From the NCBI GenBank assembly GCA_965224755.1, contig OZ245061.1, positions 2,046,001-2,110,000 on the forward strand: a stretch of DNA of 64,000 nt, in the 5' to 3' direction. The first letter of the stretch is position 1. Every line of letters begins with the position of its first letter. This stretch comes from Hellea sp965224755 (GTDB lineage Bacteria; Pseudomonadota; Alphaproteobacteria; Caulobacterales; Maricaulaceae). The translations under genes were made by a program, and so were the position numbers. Shown here in pieces: positions 1 through 8,356 of this stretch. The notes below the pieces were generated by a model. That model was given only the letters and a program-made list of their open reading frames with translations, made no database searches and was not told the origin of the DNA.

Positions 1-331
1 ATATTATGATAGCAATAAATTTGCGGGTCAGGTCGCCGAGAAGTTCACGGAAAGCTTCGAATCAGAAAGAGGCCAATATAACTCCCCCGGCTGGCAACGC
101 TACAAAGCCCATAGCGGCAAAAGTTTCGGCCGCGCCCCCAAAGAGATTGAAGGCCATGCCGTAAAACGCCCCACGCAGGCCAAAGACAGCCAATTTAAAA
201 TCGGAGAACGTATCTTCCATCAGAAGTTCGGTTACGGTATAGTGAAATCGGCTGACGGGGCAAAATTGACAATTGCCTTCGAAAAAGCCGGAGAGAAAAA
301 AGTGCTAGGCGGATTTGTGGAGCGGGTATAA
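1..331 (+). CDS. uvrD: UvrD/PcrA-type DNA helicase, C-terminal end (partial)
   Basis: Only the last 109 residues of an open frame entering from the left edge are present, ending in TAA at 329-331. The final part (IGERIFHQKFGYGIV..., then LTIAFEKAGEKKVL) matches the conserved C-terminal Tudor-like tail of UvrD/PcrA superfamily 1 helicases, which contacts RNA polymerase. The helicase motifs themselves lie outside the window. UvrD unwinds DNA in nucleotide excision and mismatch repair. The stop overlaps the next start by one base (TAATG), suggesting translational coupling to the lipoprotein gene. The family call rests on this short tail alone. Confidence 0.75.
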   Translation, partial: YYDSNKFAGQVAEKFTESFESERGQYNSPGWQRYKAHSGKSFGRAPKEIEGHAVKRPTQAKDSQFKIGERIFHQKFGYGIVKSADGAKLTIAFEKAGEKKVLGGFVERV

Positions 332-1698
332 TGGGGCGAATAATCGGAATTTTTATAACTGCTTGGCTTCTGGCGGGCTGCGCGAGTATAAACGAAACGC
401 CCTTGAAAGTGCATCATATCAATTCACTGGCCTCGATGCAGACCAATGATGGCAGTTTTCAGGGCCTTGAATATCTCGCCGATCCTATTCCCGGAAAGCT
501 TAAAAACCGCGTCAATATTCTCTATCTGCACGGCATTGGCTGGACCGAAGACCGGACTAAGGAACAACTGGCCGGTGATTTCCTCGGCGGAATTGCCAAG
601 GCCTATAATCTCGATGCGGGCGACGGCTTGAAGACAACCCTCTGCGGGGAAGCCCCGTATGAAGCCGGCGCCGCGCCAACGCCGTATATCTATATCAAAG
701 CCGATTCGCCGCGCCTGTTCGAGACCGCCTTGCCCGGCTCTAAGCTAAAACTGAATGAACTCGCCTGTATGGATAAGCAAACTCTGGCCATTGACGATAA
801 TCTCGAATTCGTCATTTACCGTGTGTTCTGGGATAATATCTTCTGGGATAATATCCAATATCCTCATGTCGGGCATGATGACAATCGCGGCTCATCTAAA
901 GAATTCGCCAGTTTGCGCCGCAAATATAACCGCCAATTAAAAGACGATCTTGTCAATTATGGTTTTAGCGATGCTGTGATGTATCTCGGCCCTGCGGGCG
1001 AGCACATCCGCAATGCTATACGCGGGGCGATGTGCAGCGCCGCGCTTGATGCGTCTGGTTATGATTTTGCGCGCCAAGGCAATACTGTCAGCCATACAGC
1101 CATTTGCAATACGGCCAGCTATACCCAGTTCAAAACTAATCAATTTGCTTTCGTCACCGAAAGCCTCGGCAGTAAAATCGCCTTTGACGTGATGCAAGAA
1201 GCCCTATCTGATGGCAAGGAAAGCATTCTCGATGATATGATTACGGGCAGCGAGACCTATATGCTGGCCAATCAATTGGCATTGTTATCACTGACAAATC
1301 TTACGCAGGGCAAAAAACGGCCTATCGCGAAACTCTCGGACGCTGACCGCCCAACACTCATAGCCATGTCAGAACTCAATGACTTTCTGAGTTATGAATT
1401 GGTGCCTTTTTATGAGCAACTTTGGAAACGCACAATTCGGCCTGAGCAAAACAACCTTGAACCCATGTCAAATAAAATTCGTAAAGAAGTGATCGAAAGT
1501 ATCGGGTTTGACATGATCGATATGCGCCTTGAATTTGCGGGCAAACTCTTTCCGATTATCAGCGGCTTTGTAGATCCAAAACAGGCTCATAGCAGCCATG
1601 CCGACGAACCGGAACTGATCCTCTATATGCTTTGCGGCGCGCGCAATGGAGCCTTAAACGACAAGGAATGCCTGGCCACTGAATTACAGAAAAAATGA
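331..1698 (+). CDS. lipoprotein of unknown function, alpha/beta-hydrolase-like
   Basis: 455 residues. A type II signal peptide is clear: MGRIIGIFITAWLLAGC, with lipobox LAGC, so the mature protein should be lipidated at Cys17 and held in the envelope. I do not recognise the family. Two stretches resemble an alpha/beta hydrolase: an LYLHGIG segment near residues 65-70 (where an oxyanion-hole HG is usual) and TESLGS near residues 276-281, like a variant nucleophile elbow with Ser278. Whether it is catalytic is inference. It starts on the uvrD stop and overlaps prmA by 4 bases (ATGA), so the three genes are probably co-transcribed. Confidence 0.6.
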   Translation: MGRIIGIFITAWLLAGCASINETPLKVHHINSLASMQTNDGSFQGLEYLADPIPGKLKNRVNILYLHGIGWTEDRTKEQLAGDFLGGIAKAYNLDAGDGLKTTLCGEAPYEAGAAPTPYIYIKADSPRLFETALPGSKLKLNELACMDKQTLAIDDNLEFVIYRVFWDNIFWDNIQYPHVGHDDNRGSSKEFASLRRKYNRQLKDDLVNYGFSDAVMYLGPAGEHIRNAIRGAMCSAALDASGYDFARQGNTVSHTAICNTASYTQFKTNQFAFVTESLGSKIAFDVMQEALSDGKESILDDMITGSETYMLANQLALLSLTNLTQGKKRPIAKLSDADRPTLIAMSELNDFLSYELVPFYEQLWKRTIRPEQNNLEPMSNKIRKEVIESIGFDMIDMRLEFAGKLFPIISGFVDPKQAHSSHADEPELILYMLCGARNGALNDKECLATELQKK

Positions 1699-2567
1699 CA
1701 GCATCGCCGCCCTTTGCCTTATTCATCAGGGGCAGCAAAGCGGCCGCCTTCCAAATTTCAGACCAACTAGGCTTTGACTCCGATATGCAGGCCCTTGCCA
1801 TCTCGCTATTTGAAGACGGGCCGGACGCCATGCATGTTCAGGCCCTATTTGAGAGTGAAGCCGAGGCCGAGGCCTGCCTGGACGGGCTGAACATTCCAAC
1901 AGATATGGAGAGCTTCATCACCCAACTTCCCGATGAGGATTGGGTTAGCAAAAGCCAAGCCGGCCTACCGCCTGTCGTGGCAGGACGGTTTTGGCTCTAT
2001 GGTAGCCATGACGCGCAAGATATTCCGAAAAACGTTCCCTACCCAATAGAGATCAATGCAGGGCTGGCCTTTGGCACCGGCCATCACGGCACGACCAAGG
2101 GCTGCCTAATGATATTTGACGAGTTACTGAAAGCGGGGCTTAAGCCCAAACGCGTTTTGGACTTGGGATGCGGCGCGGGCGTTCTTGCCATCGCAGCCGC
2201 TATGGCGCTGGAGCAAAATGTAGTAGCAACCGATATTGACCAAGATGCGGTGGATGTGACGCTGGAAAATGCCAAGCTCAACAAAGTCGGGGACTTTATC
2301 CAAAGTTATCAAGCAGACGGCTTTGACAGTCCATATCTCAAAGACCGGCAATTTGACCTGATTTTTGCTAATATTCTGGCGGGCCCGCTTATGGGCCTTG
2401 CGCCGGGTATTACCGGCGCCCTCGCCCCGCAAGGCAAAGTCATCCTCTCGGGCATTTTGGACGAACAAGCCGAAACCGTGGCCCGGACTTTCATAGAAAA
2501 AGGGCTGGAGATTTCTCCCCAGCCCTCTCTATCCGGTTGGACCAGCCTGTTAGGCCGGAAAGTATAA
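1695..2567 (+). CDS. prmA: ribosomal protein L11 methyltransferase
   Basis: 290 residues. PrmA trimethylates ribosomal protein L11 using S-adenosylmethionine. The class I SAM-binding motif VLDLGCGAGVLAIAAAM lies near residues 154-170, followed by an acidic ATDIDQDAV segment and the FANILAGPL substrate-side motif that replaces NPPF in this family. The N-terminal 100 residues form the L11-recognition domain. Length fits the alphaproteobacterial family. The start ATG overlaps the lipoprotein stop (ATGA). It converges with a very small gene on the other strand three bases beyond its stop. Confidence 0.9.
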   Translation: MTASPPFALFIRGSKAAAFQISDQLGFDSDMQALAISLFEDGPDAMHVQALFESEAEAEACLDGLNIPTDMESFITQLPDEDWVSKSQAGLPPVVAGRFWLYGSHDAQDIPKNVPYPIEINAGLAFGTGHHGTTKGCLMIFDELLKAGLKPKRVLDLGCGAGVLAIAAAMALEQNVVATDIDQDAVDVTLENAKLNKVGDFIQSYQADGFDSPYLKDRQFDLIFANILAGPLMGLAPGITGALAPQGKVILSGILDEQAETVARTFIEKGLEISPQPSLSGWTSLLGRKV

Positions 2568-2570
2568 CGC

Positions 2571-2729
2571 CTATAATGCGCGGTTAGCGCGGCGGTCACG
2601 ACGGGCATTGCGGCGGCCGATGATATTCATCGTCGGCATGTCGCGGCGCGCTTGGGCACCTTCGAAAGTCGGACGGAATGTCCGTGTTTCGATGGATACA
2701 AACTCTGTTCCGTTCAATTGAGTCGTCAT
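2571..2729 (-). CDS. small basic protein of unknown function (52 aa)
   Basis: A 52-residue open frame beginning MTTQLNGTEFVSIETRTF and ending in a strongly basic tail (GRRNARRDRRANRAL). The start is supported by a strong ribosome binding site, AAGGAGACGAAA-ATG. I do not recognise the protein. The Arg-rich C-terminus suggests nucleic acid or membrane binding, which is inference. It is convergent with prmA and ends three bases from it. The upstream 130 bases hold a perfect short inverted repeat and no other gene. Confidence rests on the ribosome binding site and the compact, ordered frame. Confidence 0.5.
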   Translation of the reverse strand: MTTQLNGTEFVSIETRTFRPTFEGAQARRDMPTMNIIGRRNARRDRRANRAL

Positions 2730-2827
2730 TTTCGTCTCCTTTTACACGGCGAATTCCGTGTTTCTTTCATGTGCTAAAGATAGGGAGATCAAAGGTTAAT
2801 TTAAACGCTCAAGGTCGCTATAGGAGC

Positions 2828-2843
2828 TATGCAAAATTGCATA
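2828..2843. promoter_or_regulatory. short perfect inverted repeat between two small genes
   Basis: TATGCAA-AA-TTGCATA, a perfect 7-bp inverted repeat lying upstream of the 52-aa gene and downstream of the 58-aa gene on the same strand. Possible operator; no T-run follows, so a terminator is unlikely. Confidence 0.3.
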
Positions 2844-2859
2844 ACTAAGTAAGGATTGG

Positions 2860-3036
2860 TTAATCTCTTGTCGATTCAGGCTCGTCAGAATTGTAAAAAC
2901 TAGATTCTGGCGGATATTCAAACTCAGCGATATCTTTCGCAGGTTTTAGCACCTTAAAGTCGCTTATGACCTCGCGCCGCACAGGCATGACAGGCTTGCG
3001 TCGACCGAAAATCGTTCCGAATAATTTACGTCCCAC
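2860..3036 (-). CDS. small hypothetical protein (58 aa, GTG start)
   Basis: A 58-residue frame with GTG start: VGRKLFGTIFGRRKPVMPVRR at the front, then a more acidic half ending DEPESTRD. The start is backed by GAGGAG six bases upstream of the GTG. No family recognised. It lies upstream of and co-oriented with the 52-aa basic protein, so the two may form a small operon; divergent from the aminopeptidase gene that begins at 3166. The charge split (basic front, acidic tail) is visible; function is unknown. Confidence 0.4.
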   Translation of the reverse strand: MGRKLFGTIFGRRKPVMPVRREVISDFKVLKPAKDIAEFEYPPESSFYNSDEPESTRD

Positions 3037-3165
3037 AGTGCGCTCCTCAAGGCTGTCCCACCCGGCCTTATATTAACCATAACACAGTTTGATAAGATTT
3101 ATAAGTCTCCTCTGGCGATTTTATCCAATCGGCCCTACATTTAGAGAAAGCCAAAAGGACTCGAA

Positions 3166-4992
3166 ATGCGCCAAGACTTTGACATGATACAAAACTTTGA
3201 GGTTCAGGGCGGGCCGGAATATGGCCAAAAAAACTTGCCCATGCTTCGCCGCGCCCTCGAAAAGGCGGGTTTGGACGGTTTTTTGATCCCCCATGAGGAC
3301 GAATATCAAAACGAATATCTGCCCGATTGCAATGAACGCTTAATGTGGGCGAGCGGCTTTACCGGTTCGGCAGGCGCGGCGGTTGTGATGACAGACAAAG
3401 CCGCAATGTTCACCGATGGTCGCTACACGCTACAAGTTCGCGCTCAAGTAGACGGCGACCTTTTTGCTTATGAGACACTCGAAGACGGCGTCGCGGCATG
3501 GCTAAAAGCCAATACCGTCCAAGGCCAAACCATAGGCTATGATCCCAAGCTCCATAGCCCCGCCTCTCTGGATAATTTACGCAAGGCAGTAGAGATGTCT
3601 GGCGCTAGTCTCAAAGCTCTGGATATCAATCCGATTGACGCGGCGTGGGATGACCGCCCGGCAGAACCACTCGCGCCGCTAACCGTGCAGCCGCCCGGCC
3701 TCGCGGGCGAAAGCCACGCCGATAAACGCCTTCGCATCGGCGCGGCCATCACCGAGAAAAATGCAGACGCCGCCCTTATCACCTCGCCGGCCTCGATTGC
3801 TTGGCTTCTGAATGTGCGCGGCGGAGATGTGATGTGCACGCCTCTGCCGCTCTCGACAGTGCTCTTGCGCAAGAACGGGCAAGTTGACCTCTTTATCAAA
3901 CCCGAAAAAATCACGGACGCAATCCGCACCCACCTGGGCAATGATGTCGCCATCCGCACAGAAGAAGAATTAGCAGGCGGGCTTGAGGCTATGAAAGGCA
4001 AGACTGTTATCGCTGACCCGTCTGTAAGTTCTGCGTGGTATTTCGAAGCCATGAAAGACGCGGGCGCAACTATTATCAAAGCCCAAGACCCTACCGCCCT
4101 GCCCAAGGCGCGAAAAAACAGCGCTGAAATCAACGGCACAGTCGAAGCTCATAAGCGCGATGCCGTGCCCTTGATTAAATTCCTGCACTGGCTGGATACG
4201 CAGGCTCAATCCGGCAAAATCGACGAGATTGAAGCTGCCGGTCAATTGGAGCATTTCCGCCACCAAACTGGCGCGCTTAAAGATCTAAGTTTTGAGTCCA
4301 TTTCCGGGGCTGGCTCTAACGGCGCCATTGTTCATTACCGCGTCAGCAAAGCCACGACAAAGCTGCTAGAAAGAGGCACGCTCTTTCTGATTGATAGCGG
4401 CGGCCAATATCAGGACGGCACAACGGATGTTACCCGCACTGTGCCTATCGGCGAGCCAACAGACGAAATGCGCGAGCGCTTTACCCTCGTTTTGAAAGGC
4501 CATATCGCCCTCGCCCTCGTGCGCTTCCCCGAAGGCACGACAGGCAGTAATCTTGACGTTCTCGCCCGCCATGCCCTCTGGCAATACGGGCTGGATTACG
4601 ATCACGGCACAGGCCACGGCGTCGGGGTTTATCTCGGCGTACACGAAGGCCCGCAGCGGATTTCCAAGCTCCCCAATAAAGTCGCGCTTGAGCCCGGCAT
4701 GATCGTCTCGAACGAGCCGGGCTATTATAAAGAAGGCGGCTACGGCATCCGCATCGAAAACCTGCAATATGTAACAGAGGCCAAGGCGGTTTCTGGCGGC
4801 GAGCGTAAAATGCTCGGCTTTGAAACCCTCACTCTCGCGCCTATCCACCGCAGTCTTATTGAGACCACAATGCTATCAGAAACAGAGCGTGATTATGTGA
4901 ATGATTACCATGCCGCTATCTGGGACAGAATTGGCCCAAGCGTTGCAGGCGATGTGAAAGGCTGGCTCAAAAAGGCCTGTGCGGAGATTTAA
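3166..4992 (+). CDS. Xaa-Pro aminopeptidase (M24 family, long form)
   Basis: 608 residues, matching the long three-domain form of cytosolic aminopeptidase P (two creatinase N-like domains plus the catalytic pita-bread domain). It removes N-terminal residues preceding proline. The metal-binding region is intact: DSGGQYQDGTTDVTRT gives the paired Asp ligands, HGTGHGVGVYLGVHEGPQ the His ligand region, then NEPGYY and GIRIENL with the Glu ligands. Start at 3166 is preceded by AAGGA; an ATG at 3184 is the alternative. Its TAA overlaps the next ATG by one base, indicating coupling to the exported protein that follows. Confidence 0.9.
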   Translation: MRQDFDMIQNFEVQGGPEYGQKNLPMLRRALEKAGLDGFLIPHEDEYQNEYLPDCNERLMWASGFTGSAGAAVVMTDKAAMFTDGRYTLQVRAQVDGDLFAYETLEDGVAAWLKANTVQGQTIGYDPKLHSPASLDNLRKAVEMSGASLKALDINPIDAAWDDRPAEPLAPLTVQPPGLAGESHADKRLRIGAAITEKNADAALITSPASIAWLLNVRGGDVMCTPLPLSTVLLRKNGQVDLFIKPEKITDAIRTHLGNDVAIRTEEELAGGLEAMKGKTVIADPSVSSAWYFEAMKDAGATIIKAQDPTALPKARKNSAEINGTVEAHKRDAVPLIKFLHWLDTQAQSGKIDEIEAAGQLEHFRHQTGALKDLSFESISGAGSNGAIVHYRVSKATTKLLERGTLFLIDSGGQYQDGTTDVTRTVPIGEPTDEMRERFTLVLKGHIALALVRFPEGTTGSNLDVLARHALWQYGLDYDHGTGHGVGVYLGVHEGPQRISKLPNKVALEPGMIVSNEPGYYKEGGYGIRIENLQYVTEAKAVSGGERKMLGFETLTLAPIHRSLIETTMLSETERDYVNDYHAAIWDRIGPSVAGDVKGWLKKACAEI

Positions 4993-6296
4993 TGCGGCTT
5001 GATATGAAAAGAACCATAATTGGACTGGCCCTCGGCCTTGGGGCTAGCCTTACGGCTATGGCAAATCCCTACCAAGTGCCTGCGCAGGATTTTCTTGGCG
5101 CGGACTGGATGCAAAGCCCTATTCACCGCGTTGCGCCTATGGCGCAAAATAACGGCGCGGCTAATATCTACATCATTGAAACACCGGATCGGGCCTATAC
5201 CGTCCACGGCACAGACCAAGCCCGCACCCTTATCCGCGAAATCCATGCCGTGCATATGCTGCGCCAACGATCAACCACCGGAGCCGTGGTAAAATCCATC
5301 AAAAACCGCACTGCAAATATGGTCACAACGCCGCTGCGCACTGTCAAATCTATAGGCGGGCGTCTGGACCGAGTTGAGAGTTTCGAAGATGCCGCTTTTT
5401 TTATCCCGCAAACTATAGGCGAAGTCGGCGGCACCTTGATTAACGGCGCGGGCGAAATGGCAGTTACGGGCGCGCGTATTGCCAAAGGCGCAACAGGAAC
5501 GCGCTGTGACAATTTCGGCAATTGTGCCGCCAATGCCGGTAAGGATATGTGGTCGGGCGTCAATTCACTGACTGGCAAACATAACGTTTCGCGCAGGCTT
5601 CATGCCTCATTGGGCACCAGTCCCGAAACACAGAATAAAGCGCTAAAACGCGAAATTGACCGGCTCTCTTACGCCGAGGCCTATTCCGGCACAGCTTTTA
5701 AATTCAGCGTCCCGAATATGGGCTTAAATTATGTCAGTGATTATCAACGCGGCATTGGGTATTACAATAATAGCGAATTCGTCGCCGGGTATGAGGATGC
5801 TCACCGTAGCCGCAACCACGACAAAGCCAGCCTCAAAGTCATGGGCGTCCCAGCGCAAACGATCGACGCACTCTATGCCAATCAAGCCTTCACCAAGACA
5901 GATAGAGCGGCCTTAATATCTGCCATAAACGGCATTGGTCGCTCGGCCTATACCGCCGATTTTGCACAAGATGCCGCCGCCGCCAGTGCGCCTCACATCG
6001 CAAAGACCAAAGTCGAGATTTATAAATACTTTGCCCATCTGGCCCAAACCGGGCAAATCGCGGACTTTATCAGCGGCCCCTCGACAATGATACGGCTCCG
6101 CAACGGCGCTCTTATCCTGCCGCTAAAAGCCGATTATTTGCAATGGACGCCCGAAACAGCCCAAATGACGCGATATCTGTCCCGCTCCGCAAGACAGCAG
6201 AAAAACCGCGCCGAGCTTCATATTTTGGGCGGGGCTTCTCCGGAATTCAAGAACAATGCAGGCCGTATCGGCGTAAAGGTCGTTGAAATCCGTTAG
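4992..6296 (+). CDS. exported protein of unknown function (434 aa)
   Basis: The N-terminus MRLDMKRTIIGLALGLGASLTAMA is a typical Sec signal peptide with likely cleavage after TAMA, so the product should be periplasmic or envelope-bound. A second ATG four codons in (MKRTII) is a plausible start. No enzyme motif was recognised. The middle contains Gly/Ala-rich amphipathic stretches (for example GEVGGTLINGAGEMAVTG), and one Cys pair (RCDNFGNCAAN near residue 172) that could form a disulfide. It is coupled to the aminopeptidase by a one-base overlap and converges with ligA, overlapping its 3' end by four bases. Confidence 0.6.
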   Translation: MRLDMKRTIIGLALGLGASLTAMANPYQVPAQDFLGADWMQSPIHRVAPMAQNNGAANIYIIETPDRAYTVHGTDQARTLIREIHAVHMLRQRSTTGAVVKSIKNRTANMVTTPLRTVKSIGGRLDRVESFEDAAFFIPQTIGEVGGTLINGAGEMAVTGARIAKGATGTRCDNFGNCAANAGKDMWSGVNSLTGKHNVSRRLHASLGTSPETQNKALKREIDRLSYAEAYSGTAFKFSVPNMGLNYVSDYQRGIGYYNNSEFVAGYEDAHRSRNHDKASLKVMGVPAQTIDALYANQAFTKTDRAALISAINGIGRSAYTADFAQDAAAASAPHIAKTKVEIYKYFAHLAQTGQIADFISGPSTMIRLRNGALILPLKADYLQWTPETAQMTRYLSRSARQQKNRAELHILGGASPEFKNNAGRIGVKVVEIR

Positions 6297-8356
6297 CCGA
6301 TTAAAGCAAGCCATTCATCCTCGGTCAGAGTTTTTACGCCAAGTTCTGCCGCTTTTTTTAGCTTCGACCCTGCCCCCGGCCCGGCCACTAAAATATCCGT
6401 TTTCGCAGAAACGCTGCCCGAAACTTTCGCGCCAAGGCTTTGCGCCCGGGCTTTAGCTTCATCACGGGAGAGGCGTTCGAGTTTGCCGGTGAAGACAACT
6501 GTCATGCCCGAGACGGGACTATCCGATGTTGGCGCAATAGCGTCGACGACAGAGACGTGCTGCAGCAGGTTTTCAACCATCTGTTTGTTTTGCGCCCCGC
6601 GCAGAAATCCAGACAAAGCCCCCGCCGCCCCGCCGCCGACGCCGTCGATTGAAAGAAGTTCCTGATAGGCTGCGCTCTCTTCATTTTCCATGTTCGCAAC
6701 GGCGTCTGCCAACACGTCCCAAGACAGGTAATGTTTCGCGATGAGATTTGCATTACCTTGCCCGATATGGCGAATGCCGAAGGCATAGAGAAATTTATCA
6801 AAGCCGATTTGGCGGCGGGCATCAATGGCCGCTTTAAGGTTATTTGCCGATGTTTCGCCAAATCCCTCAAGCTTTGAGATGACATTGTAATCGAGCCTAA
6901 AAATATCAGCAGGCTGCCGAACCCAGTCTTTCTTATAAAAAAGCTCAATCTGTTTCGTGCCCAAACCGTCAATGTCATAAGCCCTACGAGAAACAAAATG
7001 TTTAAGTCCTTCAATGGCTTGCGCCGGACAGCTAAGCCCATTTGTGCAGCGGCGCACGACATCAACACGGCCCGTTTTCTCGTCAATATCGCGCACAGCC
7101 TCTGCGCCGCAGACCGGGCATTGATGCGGCAAATTAAATACATCACCTCCTCCGTCTACGGTTACGCGCAGCACTTGCGGGATGACATCGCCTGCTCTTT
7201 GGATCTCGACAGTGTCGCCCGCTTTAACGCCGAGCCGCTTAATCTCGTCTTCATTATGTAGCGTCGCATTAGACACAACAACGCCGCCAACCGTGATTGG
7301 CGTGAGCCTTGCTACAGGCGTCAAAGCCCCCGTTCGCCCGACTTGAATATCAATCGCTTCGAGTTTTGTAATCGCTTTTTCAGCCGGAAATTTATGCGCG
7401 GTCGCCCAGCGCGGGGCGCGCGACACAAAGCCTAATCTTTCCTGCAAAGCCAAGTCGTTGACCTTGTAAACCACGCCGTCAATATCGTAGCCAAGGTCGG
7501 GTCTTTTTTCTTCTATCTCGTGATAATGGGCGATCATTTCGCTCGCATTATCATGGAGTTTCATATCGGGATTTGTGGCAAAGCCCCATTCGGCAAACTT
7601 CTGCACGGCTTCCATTTGAGTTGCGGCGAAGGGTTCGCTCACCTCGCCCCATGTATAGGCAAATAATTTTAATGGCCGCGAAGCGGTAATGCCCGGATCA
7701 ATCTGGCGCAGAGATCCCGCCGCCGCATTACGCGGGTTTTTATAGGCCTCTTTACCCGCCGCAACTTGCGCCGCATTCATTGTGTCAAAATCTGCACGAC
7801 CGATATAGACCTCGCCGCGCACTTCGAGCACATCGGGCCAGTCGCCGCCTTTCAATGTCTTTGGAACAGTCTCGAGAGTCGCCAGATTGGCAGTGATGTC
7901 CTCGCCGATTTTGCCGTCCCCGCGCGTCGCTCCTCTCACAAGCCTGCCCTGTTCATATCGCAAAGAGGCAGACAGCCCATCAATCTTGGGCTCTGCAGTA
8001 AATGACATGGGCGCATCTTCCGCCAGATTCAAAAACCGCTTCACTCTTGCGGTAAAATCCGCAACATCTTCATCGGTAAAAGCATTATCGAGCGAAAGCA
8101 TCGGCACGCTATGAGTAATCTTACCAAACTTACCGGACGGCTTTGCGCCGACGCCCTTAGAAGGACTGTCTTTACGGGTGAGATGCGGGAATTTCTCTTC
8201 AAGCTCCGTATTTTCGCGGCGCAGCGCATCATACTCCGCATCGCTTAAAGCCGGATTGTCGTCTTGATAATAAAGTGCATCGGCGGCTTTAATCTCGCGG
8301 GCAAGAAATGCGAGCCGTTTTTTGACCTCGTCTTCTGTCAGTTTGGAGGGTGTCAC
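6293..8356 (-). CDS. ligA: NAD-dependent DNA ligase LigA
   Basis: 687 residues, usual family length. LigA seals nicks during replication and repair using NAD+. The adenylated lysine is Lys124 in the KIDG motif (EPKIDGLSASLRYE). The N-terminal YYQDDNPALSDAEYD motif is the NAD-binding Ia domain. The OB fold is followed by a four-Cys zinc finger (CPVCG ... RCTNGLSCPAQ), helix-hairpin-helix repeats and a C-terminal BRCT domain beginning near residue 610 (GMTVVFTGKLERLSR). It starts with GTG, overlapping the recN stop (GTGA), so it is translated as the last gene of the dcw-lpxC-bamD-recN-ligA block. Confidence 0.97.
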   Translation of the reverse strand: MTPSKLTEDEVKKRLAFLAREIKAADALYYQDDNPALSDAEYDALRRENTELEEKFPHLTRKDSPSKGVGAKPSGKFGKITHSVPMLSLDNAFTDEDVADFTARVKRFLNLAEDAPMSFTAEPKIDGLSASLRYEQGRLVRGATRGDGKIGEDITANLATLETVPKTLKGGDWPDVLEVRGEVYIGRADFDTMNAAQVAAGKEAYKNPRNAAAGSLRQIDPGITASRPLKLFAYTWGEVSEPFAATQMEAVQKFAEWGFATNPDMKLHDNASEMIAHYHEIEEKRPDLGYDIDGVVYKVNDLALQERLGFVSRAPRWATAHKFPAEKAITKLEAIDIQVGRTGALTPVARLTPITVGGVVVSNATLHNEDEIKRLGVKAGDTVEIQRAGDVIPQVLRVTVDGGGDVFNLPHQCPVCGAEAVRDIDEKTGRVDVVRRCTNGLSCPAQAIEGLKHFVSRRAYDIDGLGTKQIELFYKKDWVRQPADIFRLDYNVISKLEGFGETSANNLKAAIDARRQIGFDKFLYAFGIRHIGQGNANLIAKHYLSWDVLADAVANMENEESAAYQELLSIDGVGGGAAGALSGFLRGAQNKQMVENLLQHVSVVDAIAPTSDSPVSGMTVVFTGKLERLSRDEAKARAQSLGAKVSGSVSAKTDILVAGPGAGSKLKKAAELGVKTLTEDEWLALIG

